Assembly: GCA_021826035.1 (NCBI GenBank) | Contig: JAKBBE010000039.1 | Span: forward strand, 1-23,726 | Length of the DNA: 23,726 nt | Reading direction: 5' to 3' | Origin: Pseudomonadota bacterium | Lineage (GTDB): Bacteria > Pseudomonadota > Gammaproteobacteria > Steroidobacterales > Steroidobacteraceae | Shown: in pieces, positions 9,919-16,963 of the stretch | Layout of the letters: every line of letters begins with the position of its first letter | Numbering within the stretch: the stretch's first letter is position 1 | The notes under the pieces: generated by a model | What the model was told of the DNA's origin: nothing | Seen by the model: the letters and a program-made list of their open reading frames with translations, nothing else | Database searches by the model: none | Made by a program: the position numbers and the translations under genes

Positions 9919-10621
9919 AGACGGGCTATCCAGATGCCGTGGCGGTGAGTCGCGCAGATTAACCCGGTGTCTGCCGAAGTGCGAGAGCCGGGACCGGAAC
10001 GGCCCGGACCCGCGCCGCAGGGTTTTTCGGGCGCGGCGCAGGGACTGACGGCGGCGGCATTGCCGGGCGCACGCAGCGGCGACGGATCGAGCGCAGAGCC
10101 CTCCGGTGAGGCCGTCTGCGCAGGGCTCTGATACGACGTCAGAGTTGATGTCGCATCGGAATGCGCAGTGGGGCGTTCGCTGGAGTCGGGTGTTATGTTC
10201 TGCTCGTTGCCTTTTGATACCGGCGGTGATATACCCGCGCATGGCCACGCCGAGGGACTGTGAGCGAGCCTGCCGCAGGCGCGACTTTCGGAGCGCGGCG
10301 CCGACGCGCGTGTCGGTTCGACTTCCTAGAAGTTCTCACATGGTCTGCAATGCGGCGCGGGCGCGACCGCGCGAGGCGGCCCATCAGGTCCCACGGGGTC
10401 CAGCGCGCACCCTGCGGAATTCCTCGGCCCCAGGAGACGCCGCCGGCGAAATCGCGGCCGCAGGCGGGTCCCTGAGTGTGCGCGGGGCGCTCGATCAACG
10501 CCGCTGCGCGCCGAACCGTGCAACGGCTTCACGACACATCGGACTCACCTCCGCTTACGCGCTGGCCGCAACAGTGCGATGAGGGGAGTCGGGCAACAAT
10601 GTCGATTCTGAACGCACCTAT
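9919..10621. other. Long non-coding stretch between divergent mutS and the small lipoprotein gene
   Basis: About 700 bases with no gene I can support; the open frames here have no conserved pattern and largely mirror each other on opposite strands. It should hold the mutS promoter (minus) and that of the lipoprotein gene (plus). A 7-base inverted repeat GCGCCGC/GCGGCGC lies at 10012-10018 and 10033-10039 with a T5 run in the loop. A compact GCCTGC-C-GCAGGC palindrome lies near 10267-10279. At 10141-10215 the minus strand could encode a peptide containing [13 protein letters not shown], a kind of sequence I associate with dispersed repeats rather than genes. Confidence 0.5.
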
Positions 10622-10638
10622 GGGAAGGAATCTGTGCC

Positions 10639-10977
10639 ATGAACAAAATGCATCCGTCTCTGGTCCTCGCCGTCTCCGTGCTGTTGGCAAGCTGCGCGCA
10701 GCCACCGTTTGGCAATACCCAGGCGCTCACTGCCGAGGCGCATCGTTTCGGTGTTTCCAGAGGCCTTCTGCTGCGCGCCGAGAGTGCCGGGTATTTCCCG
10801 CGCATCCGTCACGGCCAGACGGCGTTTTGCACCCATCAATCCGCCTTTTCTTACATTCCGCGGCTGCAATGTTTTGACACGAGTGCGATCGAGGGCCGTC
10901 TGCAGCAGCAAGCGAGGTTCCGCCGATCCGTACGCAATGCGGTCAGATCCTCGCCCACATCCTCATCCACGGGGTGA
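10639..10977 (+). CDS. Small putative lipoprotein, function unknown
   Basis: A 112-residue protein with a short basic N-terminus, a hydrophobic stretch (LVLAVSVLL) and a lipobox LASC with Cys19 or so as the lipidated residue, followed by Ala-Gln, so export and lipid anchoring are predicted. The mature part has AGYFPRIRHGQTAFC and a second Cys in LQCFD, a layout (aGY-x-R-x-G-x-x-FC … C) that I associate with small uncharacterised proteobacterial lipoproteins. The C-terminal 25 residues are rich in Ser, Arg and Thr and look disordered. A strong ribosome site, GGGAAGGA at 10622-10629, is spaced nine bases from the ATG, which supports expression. It stands alone between mutS and the decayed region. 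No function is assigned. Confidence 0.7.
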   Translation: MNKMHPSLVLAVSVLLASCAQPPFGNTQALTAEAHRFGVSRGLLLRAESAGYFPRIRHGQTAFCTHQSAFSYIPRLQCFDTSAIEGRLQQQARFRRSVRNAVRSSPTSSSTG

Positions 10978-11475
10978 GCGCTGTCGGGCCAGGCGCCCAA
11001 TCCGCGTGACGGATCGATGGCTTGCGCATGCGGTGGTCGCGCCCACAAAGGAGGTGCGCCGTCGCGGCGCGTCTCGCGCTCGAACCGCAACACCGTCGCG
11101 AGCAGCGGCGTCATCGGTAAAAAAATAGAAGGCATGGACGCCACCGGAGTCCGCAAACACGAGGGTGGCGATCGGCGAGCCGAGCCTGCCGTCGAGTGTG
11201 GCGCGGCGTGATCCGGCTGGAAGGTCCTACGGAACCGATGCCGTGCACGTGCTGTCGGGAGCCGCTCAGTGCGGGGCAAAGTCTGGGGACTCACAACGGC
11301 CTGTTGGTCGTATCGGGGACGCGAGCGGCGCCCATGAGTCCGGCATCGCCGAAGTCCAAAAATCGGCCGCTGGGCTGCCACCGATAGCGCCCTAACGAGG
11401 GTAGTTATTGAACGTAAGTATCTCTAATAAGGGTGTTTAGGTCATTCGGACTTGACTTTGAGGTACTCAAGTGTG
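10978..11475. other. Decayed spacer around the MFS remnant, upstream of the hip-like promoter
   Basis: Apart from the MFS remnant at 11064-11201, no gene is supported. Between about 11290 and 11395 the minus strand has a short readable segment (containing FGDAGLMGAARV, then a stop) that could be the tail of another broken gene, but I cannot place it. From about 11395 onward the sequence becomes clearly AT-richer than its surroundings. An inverted repeat TTGAG-GTA-CTCAA lies at 11458-11470, upstream of the -35 box of the module promoter. Confidence 0.5.
11064..11201 (-). pseudogene. Decayed 3' end of an MFS transporter gene, copy of 13234-13376
   Basis: By hand alignment this stretch matches the 3' part of the intact MFS gene at 13234-13376, in the same orientation, at about 80% identity over ~135 aligned bases. 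In minus-strand translation, LGS…VFADSGGVHAFYF corresponds to LGSRITAIVFARFGGIHAFYF. A five-base deletion (near 11117-11120, where the intact gene has CACCAGCG) shifts the frame, after which LPMTPLLATVLRFERETRR continues in another frame and matches VPMTLLLMTLFLFKRETRR. It has no 5' part and no start, so it is a remnant, not a gene. It lies on the far side of the HipBA-like module from the intact gene, which suggests that the module's arrival, or a duplication with later loss, separated the two copies. Confidence 0.8.
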
Positions 11476-11518
11476 ATGACTACCCTGTTATGGGTGCTTA
11501 TAACATTTTAAGCGCTTA
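11476..11518 (+). promoter_or_regulatory. Promoter and candidate autoregulatory operators of the HipBA-like module
   Basis: A -35 box ATGACT (11476-11481) and a -10 box TATAAC (11499-11504) are spaced by 17 bases, 27 bases before the ATG at 11531. The inverted repeat GTTAT-N8-ATAAC (11487-11504) overlaps the -10 box, and the perfect 10-base palindrome TAAGCGCTTA (11509-11518) covers the expected start of transcription. Repeats in these positions are what an autorepressing HipB-type DNA-binding protein would use. The promoter is read from sequence; binding is inference. Confidence 0.45.
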
Positions 11519-11530
11519 TTCTGGGTTGTT

Positions 11531-11844
11531 ATGAAGCGATATCCCCTGCCAGATCCGGTCCGCCGTGCGCTCGAAAAACTCGGCCGGGATCTCTCGCTCG
11601 CCGCCGCATCTCGCAAGCCTCTTTGGCTGAACGAAGTGGCATTGCGGTGAACACGGTTCGGCGGCTGGAAAGGGGGGTGCCCAGCGGCTCGATCGAGCAT
11701 CTCGCCCGTATCCTTCACGTGCTGGGCGAGCTCGAACGGTTCGAGACACTGCTCGACACCGGCACGGACGAGGTCGGACTCATGATGATGGACGAGCGTC
11801 TCCCTCAGCGCATTCGGGTCCGACAATCGAAGGGTGCGCTGTGA
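11531..11844 (+). pseudogene. HipB-like helix-turn-helix protein with an apparent frameshift
   Basis: Reading from the ATG at 11531 gives MKRYPLPDPVRRALEKLGRDLSLA, the usual N-terminus of short XRE-type regulators that partner HipA-like kinases. That frame then stops at 11643. The expected helix-turn-helix (RRRISQASLAERSGIAVNTVRRLERG) continues in the next frame to the TGA at 11842-11844, ending DEVGLMMMDERLPQRIRVRQ. One missing C near 11598-11607, in a CGCCGC-rich stretch, would explain it: adding a C restores one protein of about 104 residues. The downstream frame alone has only a TTG at 11623, inside the HTH, so an independent functional start is unlikely. The stop overlaps the GTG of the HipA-like gene by four bases. 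It is either a real mutation or a base-calling error. Confidence 0.75.
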
Positions 11845-13122
11845 GTGTGCGACCGCTCAGGCAGCAGGCCGAGGTCGTCATGGGTGCCAGAGCCTCGGCG
11901 GTCGGCCAGCTCACCTTCGTTCGCGAGGGACGCCGCGAATACTCTGCCTTTTGTTATGCGTCCGAGTGGCTGCGCTCGCGCGATCGCTTCGAAGTCTCGC
12001 CTGATTTACCACCGCGAGGGGGGGGTGTGACCCGTCGCGTGCCGAGCACATTTGACTCGCCGCTTCCATTTGCGCTCGCCGACACTGCGCCAGACGCATG
12101 GGGGGCGCGCATCATCCGCCGTGCGCACGCGAAGCGTCGCGCCCAAGACCCGACTCTTGCGCCGCTGACGGCGTTCGACCATCTAGTGTCGGTCGATGAC
12201 TTCAGTCGCGTTGGGGCGCTGCGCCTGGTCGATTCGAAGGGTCAGTTCCTTCACTCCGGCGCAGATCACCGCACGCCCCCCCCTCTTTGAACTTGGCAAG
12301 ATTGCCGTCGCCGCACACAGGGTCGAAGCGGGAAGCGACACGGGGGCGGATCTGTCCTATCTTCTGGGTAAGGCAACGTCCCTCGGTGGATTGCGGCCGA
12401 AGTGCACGATCCTCGAGGAGGACGGTGCTCTTGCGATCGGTAAATTCGCGAGCCTCCAGGATGAACGGTCGATCGTTCGTGGCGAGGTCCTTGCCCTGAG
12501 GCTCCTGGCACATGCCGGCAGCCAAGTCGCGCGCGCCCGAGTGGTCACCGTCGATGGCGCCGAGGTCGCCATCGTGCGTCGCTTTGATCGCGACGGCGAG
12601 GGCGCGCGAATCCCCTACCTCTCCGGCGGGACGCCGCTTCAGTGCCGTCGCGATGAGGATCGCGCATACTCCGAGCTGGCCGATGCGATCCGAAGGATCG
12701 GTGCCGCACCTGCCGTTGATCTGCGCGAACTGTGGAGGCGACTGGTCATTAATTTCTTGATCACCAACGTGGACGACCATCTGTGGAACGTCGGCCTTCT
12801 GTACGCGGGTGACGGGAAATGGCGCTTGGCGCCTGCTTTCGACGTCGACCCGTTCCCCGACGAGGCACGGGAGTTGAAGACGTGGTTGAGTGAGGCGTCC
12901 GGTCCGATCACGTCGCTCGAGCAGCTGCTGAGCGAAGCACCCTATTTCGGTCTCACCCACGCCGAGGGCGGGGAACTCCTCGGTACCGTTGCTTTGAAGT
13001 TGGCTCAATGGAGGGAAATTGCCAGTGCCCGGGACGTGGGGCTCACCGATGCCGATATCGCACAGTTCGCGCCAGCCTTTGAGCATGATGATGCTCGTGC
13101 TGCGCGGGCGTTGGCCCATTGA
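11841..13122 (+). pseudogene. HipA-like kinase (toxin family) with an apparent frameshift in a C8 run
   Basis: HipA-type Ser/Thr kinases are the toxin half of HipBA pairs; E. coli HipA phosphorylates GltX. The N-terminal part, from GTG 11841, includes PFALADTAPDAWGARIIRR and then stops at 12288-12290. The protein continues one frame over from a run of eight C (12276-12283): PPLFELGKIAVAAHRV … to TGA at 13120-13122. Removing one C joins the two into about 426 residues. The kinase features are all present in the second part: SLGGLRPK (ATP loop), the Lys of ALAIGKF, the catalytic NVDDHLWN, and LAPAFDVDPFP (metal-binding, DFG-like). A G8 run also lies at 12018-12025, where the frame holds. As written no full-length kinase is made; slippage in the C8 run, a real mutation or a base-calling error are all possible. 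Confidence 0.8.
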
Positions 13123-13191
13123 GCGGGCGGGCGCATCCGGCGTGCCCCGTCGAGGAGTGCAGCGGGGCGCGCTTCGCAGGCAGAAGGCACG

Positions 13192-14460
13192 TCATTCGGG
13201 CGCGGGGTTGAGTGTGGAGAGGGCGAGCGCAGCGCGGCGGGTCTCGCGTTTGAACAGAAACAACGTCATGAGCAGCAGCGTCATCGGCACCAGCGAAAAA
13301 TAGAAGGCGTGGATGCCCCCGAAGCGTGCAAACACGATCGCCGTGATGCGCGAGCCGAGCGTGCCGCCGAGCGCGGAGAACACCAGGATCAGTCCGGTCA
13401 TGGCCGCGTGCGACGGCTTCGGCAGCGCACTCAGTGCCACGGAGTTGATCACCGGATAGATCGGCGCCATCAGCAGGCCGATCAGCGGGATGAGGTAGGC
13501 CGCCAGGGGCGCATGCATCCAGCCGACCTGTCCGCCCCTGATGCCTCGGGCGAGTGGCAGCGTCACAAGCATCAGCAGCGCCATGCCGACGATGCAGGTA
13601 TTGAGCAGCGGATACCAGGCGACGCGCCGCAGCACTTGGCCGGCCGCGACTCGCCCGATGGCGATGGAGGCGGCCAGCATGCTCGCCATCTGCACGGCAA
13701 CGGCATCCGGGAGCTTCAATACCTCGTTGTTGAAGGTCGGCAGCCATGTGCCGAAACTCTGCTCGATGAGCACGTAGAAGAACGTCGAGGCCAGGAACAC
13801 GTACACCATCGGGCGCAGCGACGAGCCGCTGATCTGCGCAAGGGATGCGCGCACCGGTTGCGCCTTGCCGCGCGCCGCCGATTCGTCCAGGCGCGAGACA
13901 CCGAGCAGCGTCATCGCCACGATGCAGGCCGCGGCGATCACCCAGTACACGCGCAGCCAGGCGATGCTGGCGGGCGCGCGGGAGCGGATGAAGGCGCTGA
14001 ACAGCCATCCGGAGATCACCACCCCGACCATGAACAGCCCTTCGATGAAATTGGTCAGGCGGGCGTGTTCGCTTTGGGTGCTTGTGAGCAGGCCGATGGC
14101 CCCGTACACGGATACCTTGGTGAGCGCGAACGCGACGCCAACGCACACGAACAGCAGCTCGGTGGTGTGAAACCCCGGGAACAGCGGCATGAGCGTGCAG
14201 GCTACGCCGACGACCGCCAGTCCGATCACGATGGCGCGGCGGTAGCCGAGCAGCGGCAGGAACGAGGCAACCGCGAACGAGGTGATCACGATCGGCAGAT
14301 CCTTGAACAGCTCGAGCAGGCTCGCCTCGGGCTTACCGACCCGAAAACTGTGGATCGACTGCAGGATCACGGTCCCGACGCTGTTCAGCAGGACTGCGAA
14401 GATCATGAAGCTCAGCGCCAAAGCGCCGATCAGCCGATAGCGGTTCACCGGGTGCGACAT
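13192..14460 (-). CDS. MFS transporter, probably for a sugar or related compound
   Basis: A 422-residue inner-membrane carrier of the major facilitator superfamily with about twelve hydrophobic segments, for example LIGALALSFMIFAVLL near the N-terminus and PLIGLLMAPIYPVINSVAL in the second half. Length is normal. The segment ELFKDLPIVITSFAVASFLPLLGYRRAIV resembles the loop between helices 2 and 3 in sugar-type MFS carriers. The ATG at 14460 is chosen because MSHPVNRYRLIGA leads straight into the first membrane helix; the open frame upstream overlaps the regulator gene. No clear ribosome site is seen. The gene diverges from a LacI-type regulator 70 bases away, which supports a sugar substrate, but the substrate is not known. 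Its 3' end is duplicated in decayed form at 11064-11201. Confidence 0.88.
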   Translation of the reverse strand: MSHPVNRYRLIGALALSFMIFAVLLNSVGTVILQSIHSFRVGKPEASLLELFKDLPIVITSFAVASFLPLLGYRRAIVIGLAVVGVACTLMPLFPGFHTTELLFVCVGVAFALTKVSVYGAIGLLTSTQSEHARLTNFIEGLFMVGVVISGWLFSAFIRSRAPASIAWLRVYWVIAAACIVAMTLLGVSRLDESAARGKAQPVRASLAQISGSSLRPMVYVFLASTFFYVLIEQSFGTWLPTFNNEVLKLPDAVAVQMASMLAASIAIGRVAAGQVLRRVAWYPLLNTCIVGMALLMLVTLPLARGIRGGQVGWMHAPLAAYLIPLIGLLMAPIYPVINSVALSALPKPSHAAMTGLILVFSALGGTLGSRITAIVFARFGGIHAFYFSLVPMTLLLMTLFLFKRETRRAALALSTLNPAPE

Positions 14461-14472
14461 GCAGGAGTGGTC

Positions 14473-14501
14473 TTTACGGCCAGCGTAAGCCCGTGGATGA
14501 T
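14473..14501 (+). promoter_or_regulatory. Candidate lacI-type gene promoter with overlapping operator
   Basis: In the 70-base divergent gap, TTTACG (14473-14478) and GATGAT (14496-14501) form a weak -35/-10 pair with 17-base spacing. An inverted repeat TTACG-GCCAG-CGTAA (14474-14488) overlaps the -35 box and lies in the gap shared with the MFS gene, so it is a plausible site for the LacI-type protein. It has an odd-numbered centre, unlike many LacI-family operators, so this is tentative. Confidence 0.35.
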
Positions 14502-14530
14502 AGCGATATCCCGGACCGCGCGAACCTGCT

Positions 14531-15541
14531 GTGGTGGACCGCAAGAAAAAATCCCCGACCGCCCCTGCGAGCCTCACCATGGCCGACCTGGCCGGACTCG
14601 CAGGCGTCTCGACGATCACGGTTTCGCGTGCGCTCTCCGGCAGCGCGCTCGTCAGCCCCGAGACCCGCGAGCGTGTACAGCAGCTGGCGCGCAAGCACGG
14701 CTACAAGCTCAACGTCAGCGCACGCAACCTGCGCCTGCGGCGGTCCCACGCGGTGGCGGTGATCGTCGAGATGACCCCGACGCCCGAGCGCACCATGTGG
14801 GACCCGTACCCGCTGGCCCTGCTCGGAGGGATTTCGCAGGAGCTGACCTCCGCCGGGTACAACGTGCTGCTCACCACGCGGCAGGCCGCGGGCGACGTCG
14901 CGGTGCAGGCGGCCGATGGACTGATTCTGCTCGGTCAGGGCGCCCATCAGGATGCGGTGCATGCGTACGACCGGCTGGGCCTGCCGATGGTGGTGTGGGG
15001 TGCCGCCGGGGTCGGCGGGGATGAGCATATCGTGGTCGGCAGCGACAACCGCCACGGCGGCATGAGCGTCGCAGAGCGCTTCGTCTCCCTCGGCCGTCGC
15101 CACCCGGTGTTCATCGGCAATCCCGATCACCCCGAGATGTCGCAGCGCTTTGCCGGGTTCCTCGATGAGCTCGGCCGCCACGGCATCAAGCCGTTGCTGA
15201 TGCGCCGTTCGGACTTCACCCTCGAGAGCGGTGTGCAGGCGGTGCGCTCGCTGCACAACCGCCGGGTGCAGTTCGACGCCATCTTCGCCTGCTCCGATCT
15301 GGTGGCGATGGGGGCGATTCGGGCGCTGGTCGAATTGGGCCAGCGCGTCCCGGAGGACGTCTCGGTGATCGGCTACGACGACACCCCGCAGGGGGCGACT
15401 TTTCTGCCGCCGCTCTCGACCGTGCGGCAGAACTGGCAGGAGGGCGGGGTGCTCCTCGCCCGCAAGGTGCTCGGCGTCATCCGCGGCGAGCCGGTCGACT
15501 CGCAGATGCTGCCCACCGCACTTGTGCTGCGCGCCACCTGA
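14531..15541 (+). CDS. LacI-family transcriptional regulator
   Basis: A 336-residue repressor-type protein. The N-terminal helix-turn-helix spans about residues 16-45 (MADLAGLAGVSTITVSRALSG), followed by the hinge-helix region (RERVQQLARKHGYKLNVSARNLR). The rest is a periplasmic-binding-protein-like sensor domain (from about residue 70; AVAVIVEM … VSVIGYDDTP … LSTVRQNWQEGG). Length is typical. It starts at GTG 14531, followed by a second GTG codon. It diverges from the MFS transporter gene with a 70-base shared gap, so it most likely senses the transported compound or a product of it and controls both genes. The effector cannot be named. It is similar in domain order to GntR/GalR-type LacI proteins; there is no sign of truncation. 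Confidence 0.93.
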   Translation: MVDRKKKSPTAPASLTMADLAGLAGVSTITVSRALSGSALVSPETRERVQQLARKHGYKLNVSARNLRLRRSHAVAVIVEMTPTPERTMWDPYPLALLGGISQELTSAGYNVLLTTRQAAGDVAVQAADGLILLGQGAHQDAVHAYDRLGLPMVVWGAAGVGGDEHIVVGSDNRHGGMSVAERFVSLGRRHPVFIGNPDHPEMSQRFAGFLDELGRHGIKPLLMRRSDFTLESGVQAVRSLHNRRVQFDAIFACSDLVAMGAIRALVELGQRVPEDVSVIGYDDTPQGATFLPPLSTVRQNWQEGGVLLARKVLGVIRGEPVDSQMLPTALVLRAT

Positions 15542-15602
15542 GCGGATCGGCTCGGCGCGCCAGCCCGACCTGCGCGAAGCGGCGCGCGGTATCCCGATCG
15601 GC

Positions 15603-15621
15603 CTTCGCCGCAGAGGCGAAG
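15603..15621 (+). terminator. Stem-loop downstream of the lacI-type gene
   Basis: CTTCGCC (15603-15609), a five-base loop, then GGCGAAG (15615-15621) form a perfect seven-pair stem 61 bases after the regulator's stop codon. There is no T-run after it, so a classic intrinsic terminator is not shown; it may still help end or stabilise the transcript. Confidence 0.35.
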
Positions 15622-15748
15622 TCATCGTGCGCGGCTGTGTCTGATCCCGTGCGACGCGGCTCCGTGGGTTCAAGACTAGCGCACGGCGGGCGGTACGCAA
15701 GGGCGGTGTGGGGGCGGGGCGGCGTAGCGGGCGGCGTACACTGTGTGC

Positions 15749-16276
15749 ATGAGCACTCCTGCCGTCACGGACCCTGAGTTGTACGCCCTCGCCGAGCAGG
15801 CCGGACAGGCCCTGCGGACCGCAGGCCTTCGGATCGTCACGGCCGAGTCCTGCACGGCGGGGTGGATCGCCAAGGCGCTCACGGACGTACCGGGCAGCTC
15901 ACAGTGGGTCGAGTGCGGCTACGTGACCTATTCGGATGCGGCCAAGATGCGTGATCTGGGTGTCGCGGCCGCGACACTGAAGACCCATGGTGCGGTGAGC
16001 GAGGCGGTGGTCCTGGAGATGGCGCAGGGGGCGCTGCGGGTGTCCGGGGCCGAGCTTGCCGTGGCGGTGAGCGGGATCGCCGGCCCCGATGGCGGCACGT
16101 CTGACAAGCCGGTCGGCACGGTGTGGTTCGCGGTCGCGGTGCGATCGCGGCCGGCGCCGCTGAGCGGCGTGCAGCACTTTGCGGGTGATCGTGACGCGGT
16201 CCGCCGCCACACCGTGGTACACGCCCTGCAGCAGGTGCTCACAGCGCTCGGCGGCGCGGTGCCGGGCACGCCGTGA
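15749..16276 (+). CDS. pncC: Nicotinamide-nucleotide amidohydrolase PncC (CinA C-terminal domain family)
   Basis: Converts nicotinamide mononucleotide to nicotinate mononucleotide, recycling the NMN released by NAD-dependent DNA ligase. The 175 residues carry the whole CinA C-terminal domain: TAESCTAG (Ser34, the conserved active-site serine region), GYVTYSDAAKM (Lys66), HGAVSEAVV and VSGIAGPDGGTSDKPVGTVWFA. The N-terminal molybdopterin-like domain of full CinA is absent, as in E. coli PncC (YgaD). The ATG at 15749 is chosen; an in-frame GTG lies two codons upstream. Placement just before the recA region matches other gammaproteobacteria, except that thpR lies between. Its TGA overlaps the thpR GTG by four bases, so the two are likely translated together. 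Confidence 0.94.
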   Translation: MSTPAVTDPELYALAEQAGQALRTAGLRIVTAESCTAGWIAKALTDVPGSSQWVECGYVTYSDAAKMRDLGVAAATLKTHGAVSEAVVLEMAQGALRVSGAELAVAVSGIAGPDGGTSDKPVGTVWFAVAVRSRPAPLSGVQHFAGDRDAVRRHTVVHALQQVLTALGGAVPGTP

Positions 16277-16860
16277 GGGTCCATGGGCCGGCCCGCCCGG
16301 CCGAGCCGGTGTCCGGCCCGCGCCGATTATTCTTCGCGCTTTGGCCCGATGCTCCCATGCGCGAGCGGCTAGCGCCGGCGGTGCACGATGCCGTGTGGGG
16401 TTGCGGCGGCCGGCCCGTACCGCCCGAGCATTGGCATCTGACGGTGGCCTTCCTTGGCGCCGTACCGGCTGCGCGGGTCGCTGAGCTTGCCGTCCTCGCG
16501 TCGGCCGCGGCATACGCCGCAGCCGCACCCGAAGCGGGCCTCGAGTTGTCGCTTGCGAGGCTGGCTGACTGGCCGCAGTCGCAGGTTCTGTGCGTCCTGC
16601 CGATCGAGCCGCCGACGGCCCTCGGCCGGTTGGCGAGGGCGTTGACGGATTCCCTGAGCGCAGCGGGTTTTGTTCCGGATCTCAAACCCTTCCGCGCGCA
16701 TGTCACTGTGGCACGCAAAGTTACGCGGCCAAGTGAGCCTCGCCCGCTGCGGGTGGTGCGCTGGCGGTTCGAGCGTTTCGCGCTGGTCGAGAGCCGGACG
16801 CTGCCGCGCGGAGCCGTGTACAGTGTTGTCGAAACGTACCCACTGTGCAGCGGTGCATGA
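16273..16860 (+). CDS. thpR: RNA 2',3'-cyclic phosphodiesterase ThpR (2H family, 'LigT')
   Basis: A 2H phosphoesterase of 195 residues that opens 2',3'-cyclic phosphates on RNA; the family was first known as 2'-5' RNA ligase. Both HxTx motifs are present: HLTV at residues 55-58 and HVTV at 143-146, and the N-terminal RLFFALWPD and SRTLPRGAVYSVVETYPL near the end fit the family. Length is a little above E. coli ThpR (176), with an extra Pro/Arg-rich N-terminus of about 15 residues. A later start is possible, but GTG 16273 overlaps the pncC stop as GTGA, which favours it through coupled translation. The gene sits between pncC and recA, 103 bases upstream of recA. Confidence 0.92.
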   Translation: MRVHGPARPAEPVSGPRRLFFALWPDAPMRERLAPAVHDAVWGCGGRPVPPEHWHLTVAFLGAVPAARVAELAVLASAAAYAAAAPEAGLELSLARLADWPQSQVLCVLPIEPPTALGRLARALTDSLSAAGFVPDLKPFRAHVTVARKVTRPSEPRPLRVVRWRFERFALVESRTLPRGAVYSVVETYPLCSGA

Positions 16861-16896
16861 GCGCGAAAATAACATCTTGCGCATGCATCCGGGCTG

Positions 16897-16923
16897 CTGA
16901 CCGCGGCAACTTTGTGGGATAAT
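16897..16923 (+). promoter_or_regulatory. Candidate recA promoter with extended -10
   Basis: GATAAT (16918-16923) preceded by TG one base away makes an extended -10 box; CTGACC (16897-16902) is a weak -35 at a short 15-base spacing. The start of transcription would lie near 16930, about 35 bases before the recA ATG. No LexA box (CTGT-N8-ACAG, nor a TAGTA/TACTA type) is visible in the 100 bases upstream of recA. Confidence 0.45.
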
Positions 16924-16963
16924 TCGCGCACCGCTCCGTTATCAAAACACCCGGGACACCCAG

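Noticed and set aside
10012..10039. Inverted repeat with a T5 run as an intrinsic terminator
   Set aside because: The T-run is in the loop, not after the stem, and no plus-strand gene ends there.
9919..10248. Upstream 110-codon extension of the mutS frame
   Set aside because: The Arg/Ala-rich extension has no MutS character, and TTG 9918 restores the normal N-terminus and length.
11623..11844. A separate 73-residue protein starting at TTG 11623
   Set aside because: It would begin inside the helix-turn-helix; the missing helices are readable in the neighbouring frame, so a frameshift explains it better.
12202..13119. A 305-codon open frame antisense to the HipA-like gene
   Set aside because: No conserved pattern, and the plus strand carries the kinase motifs.
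13309..15024. A 571-codon open frame opposite the MFS gene and running into the regulator gene
   Set aside because: Composition is His/Arg/Glu-rich as expected of an antisense shadow; both real genes are well supported.
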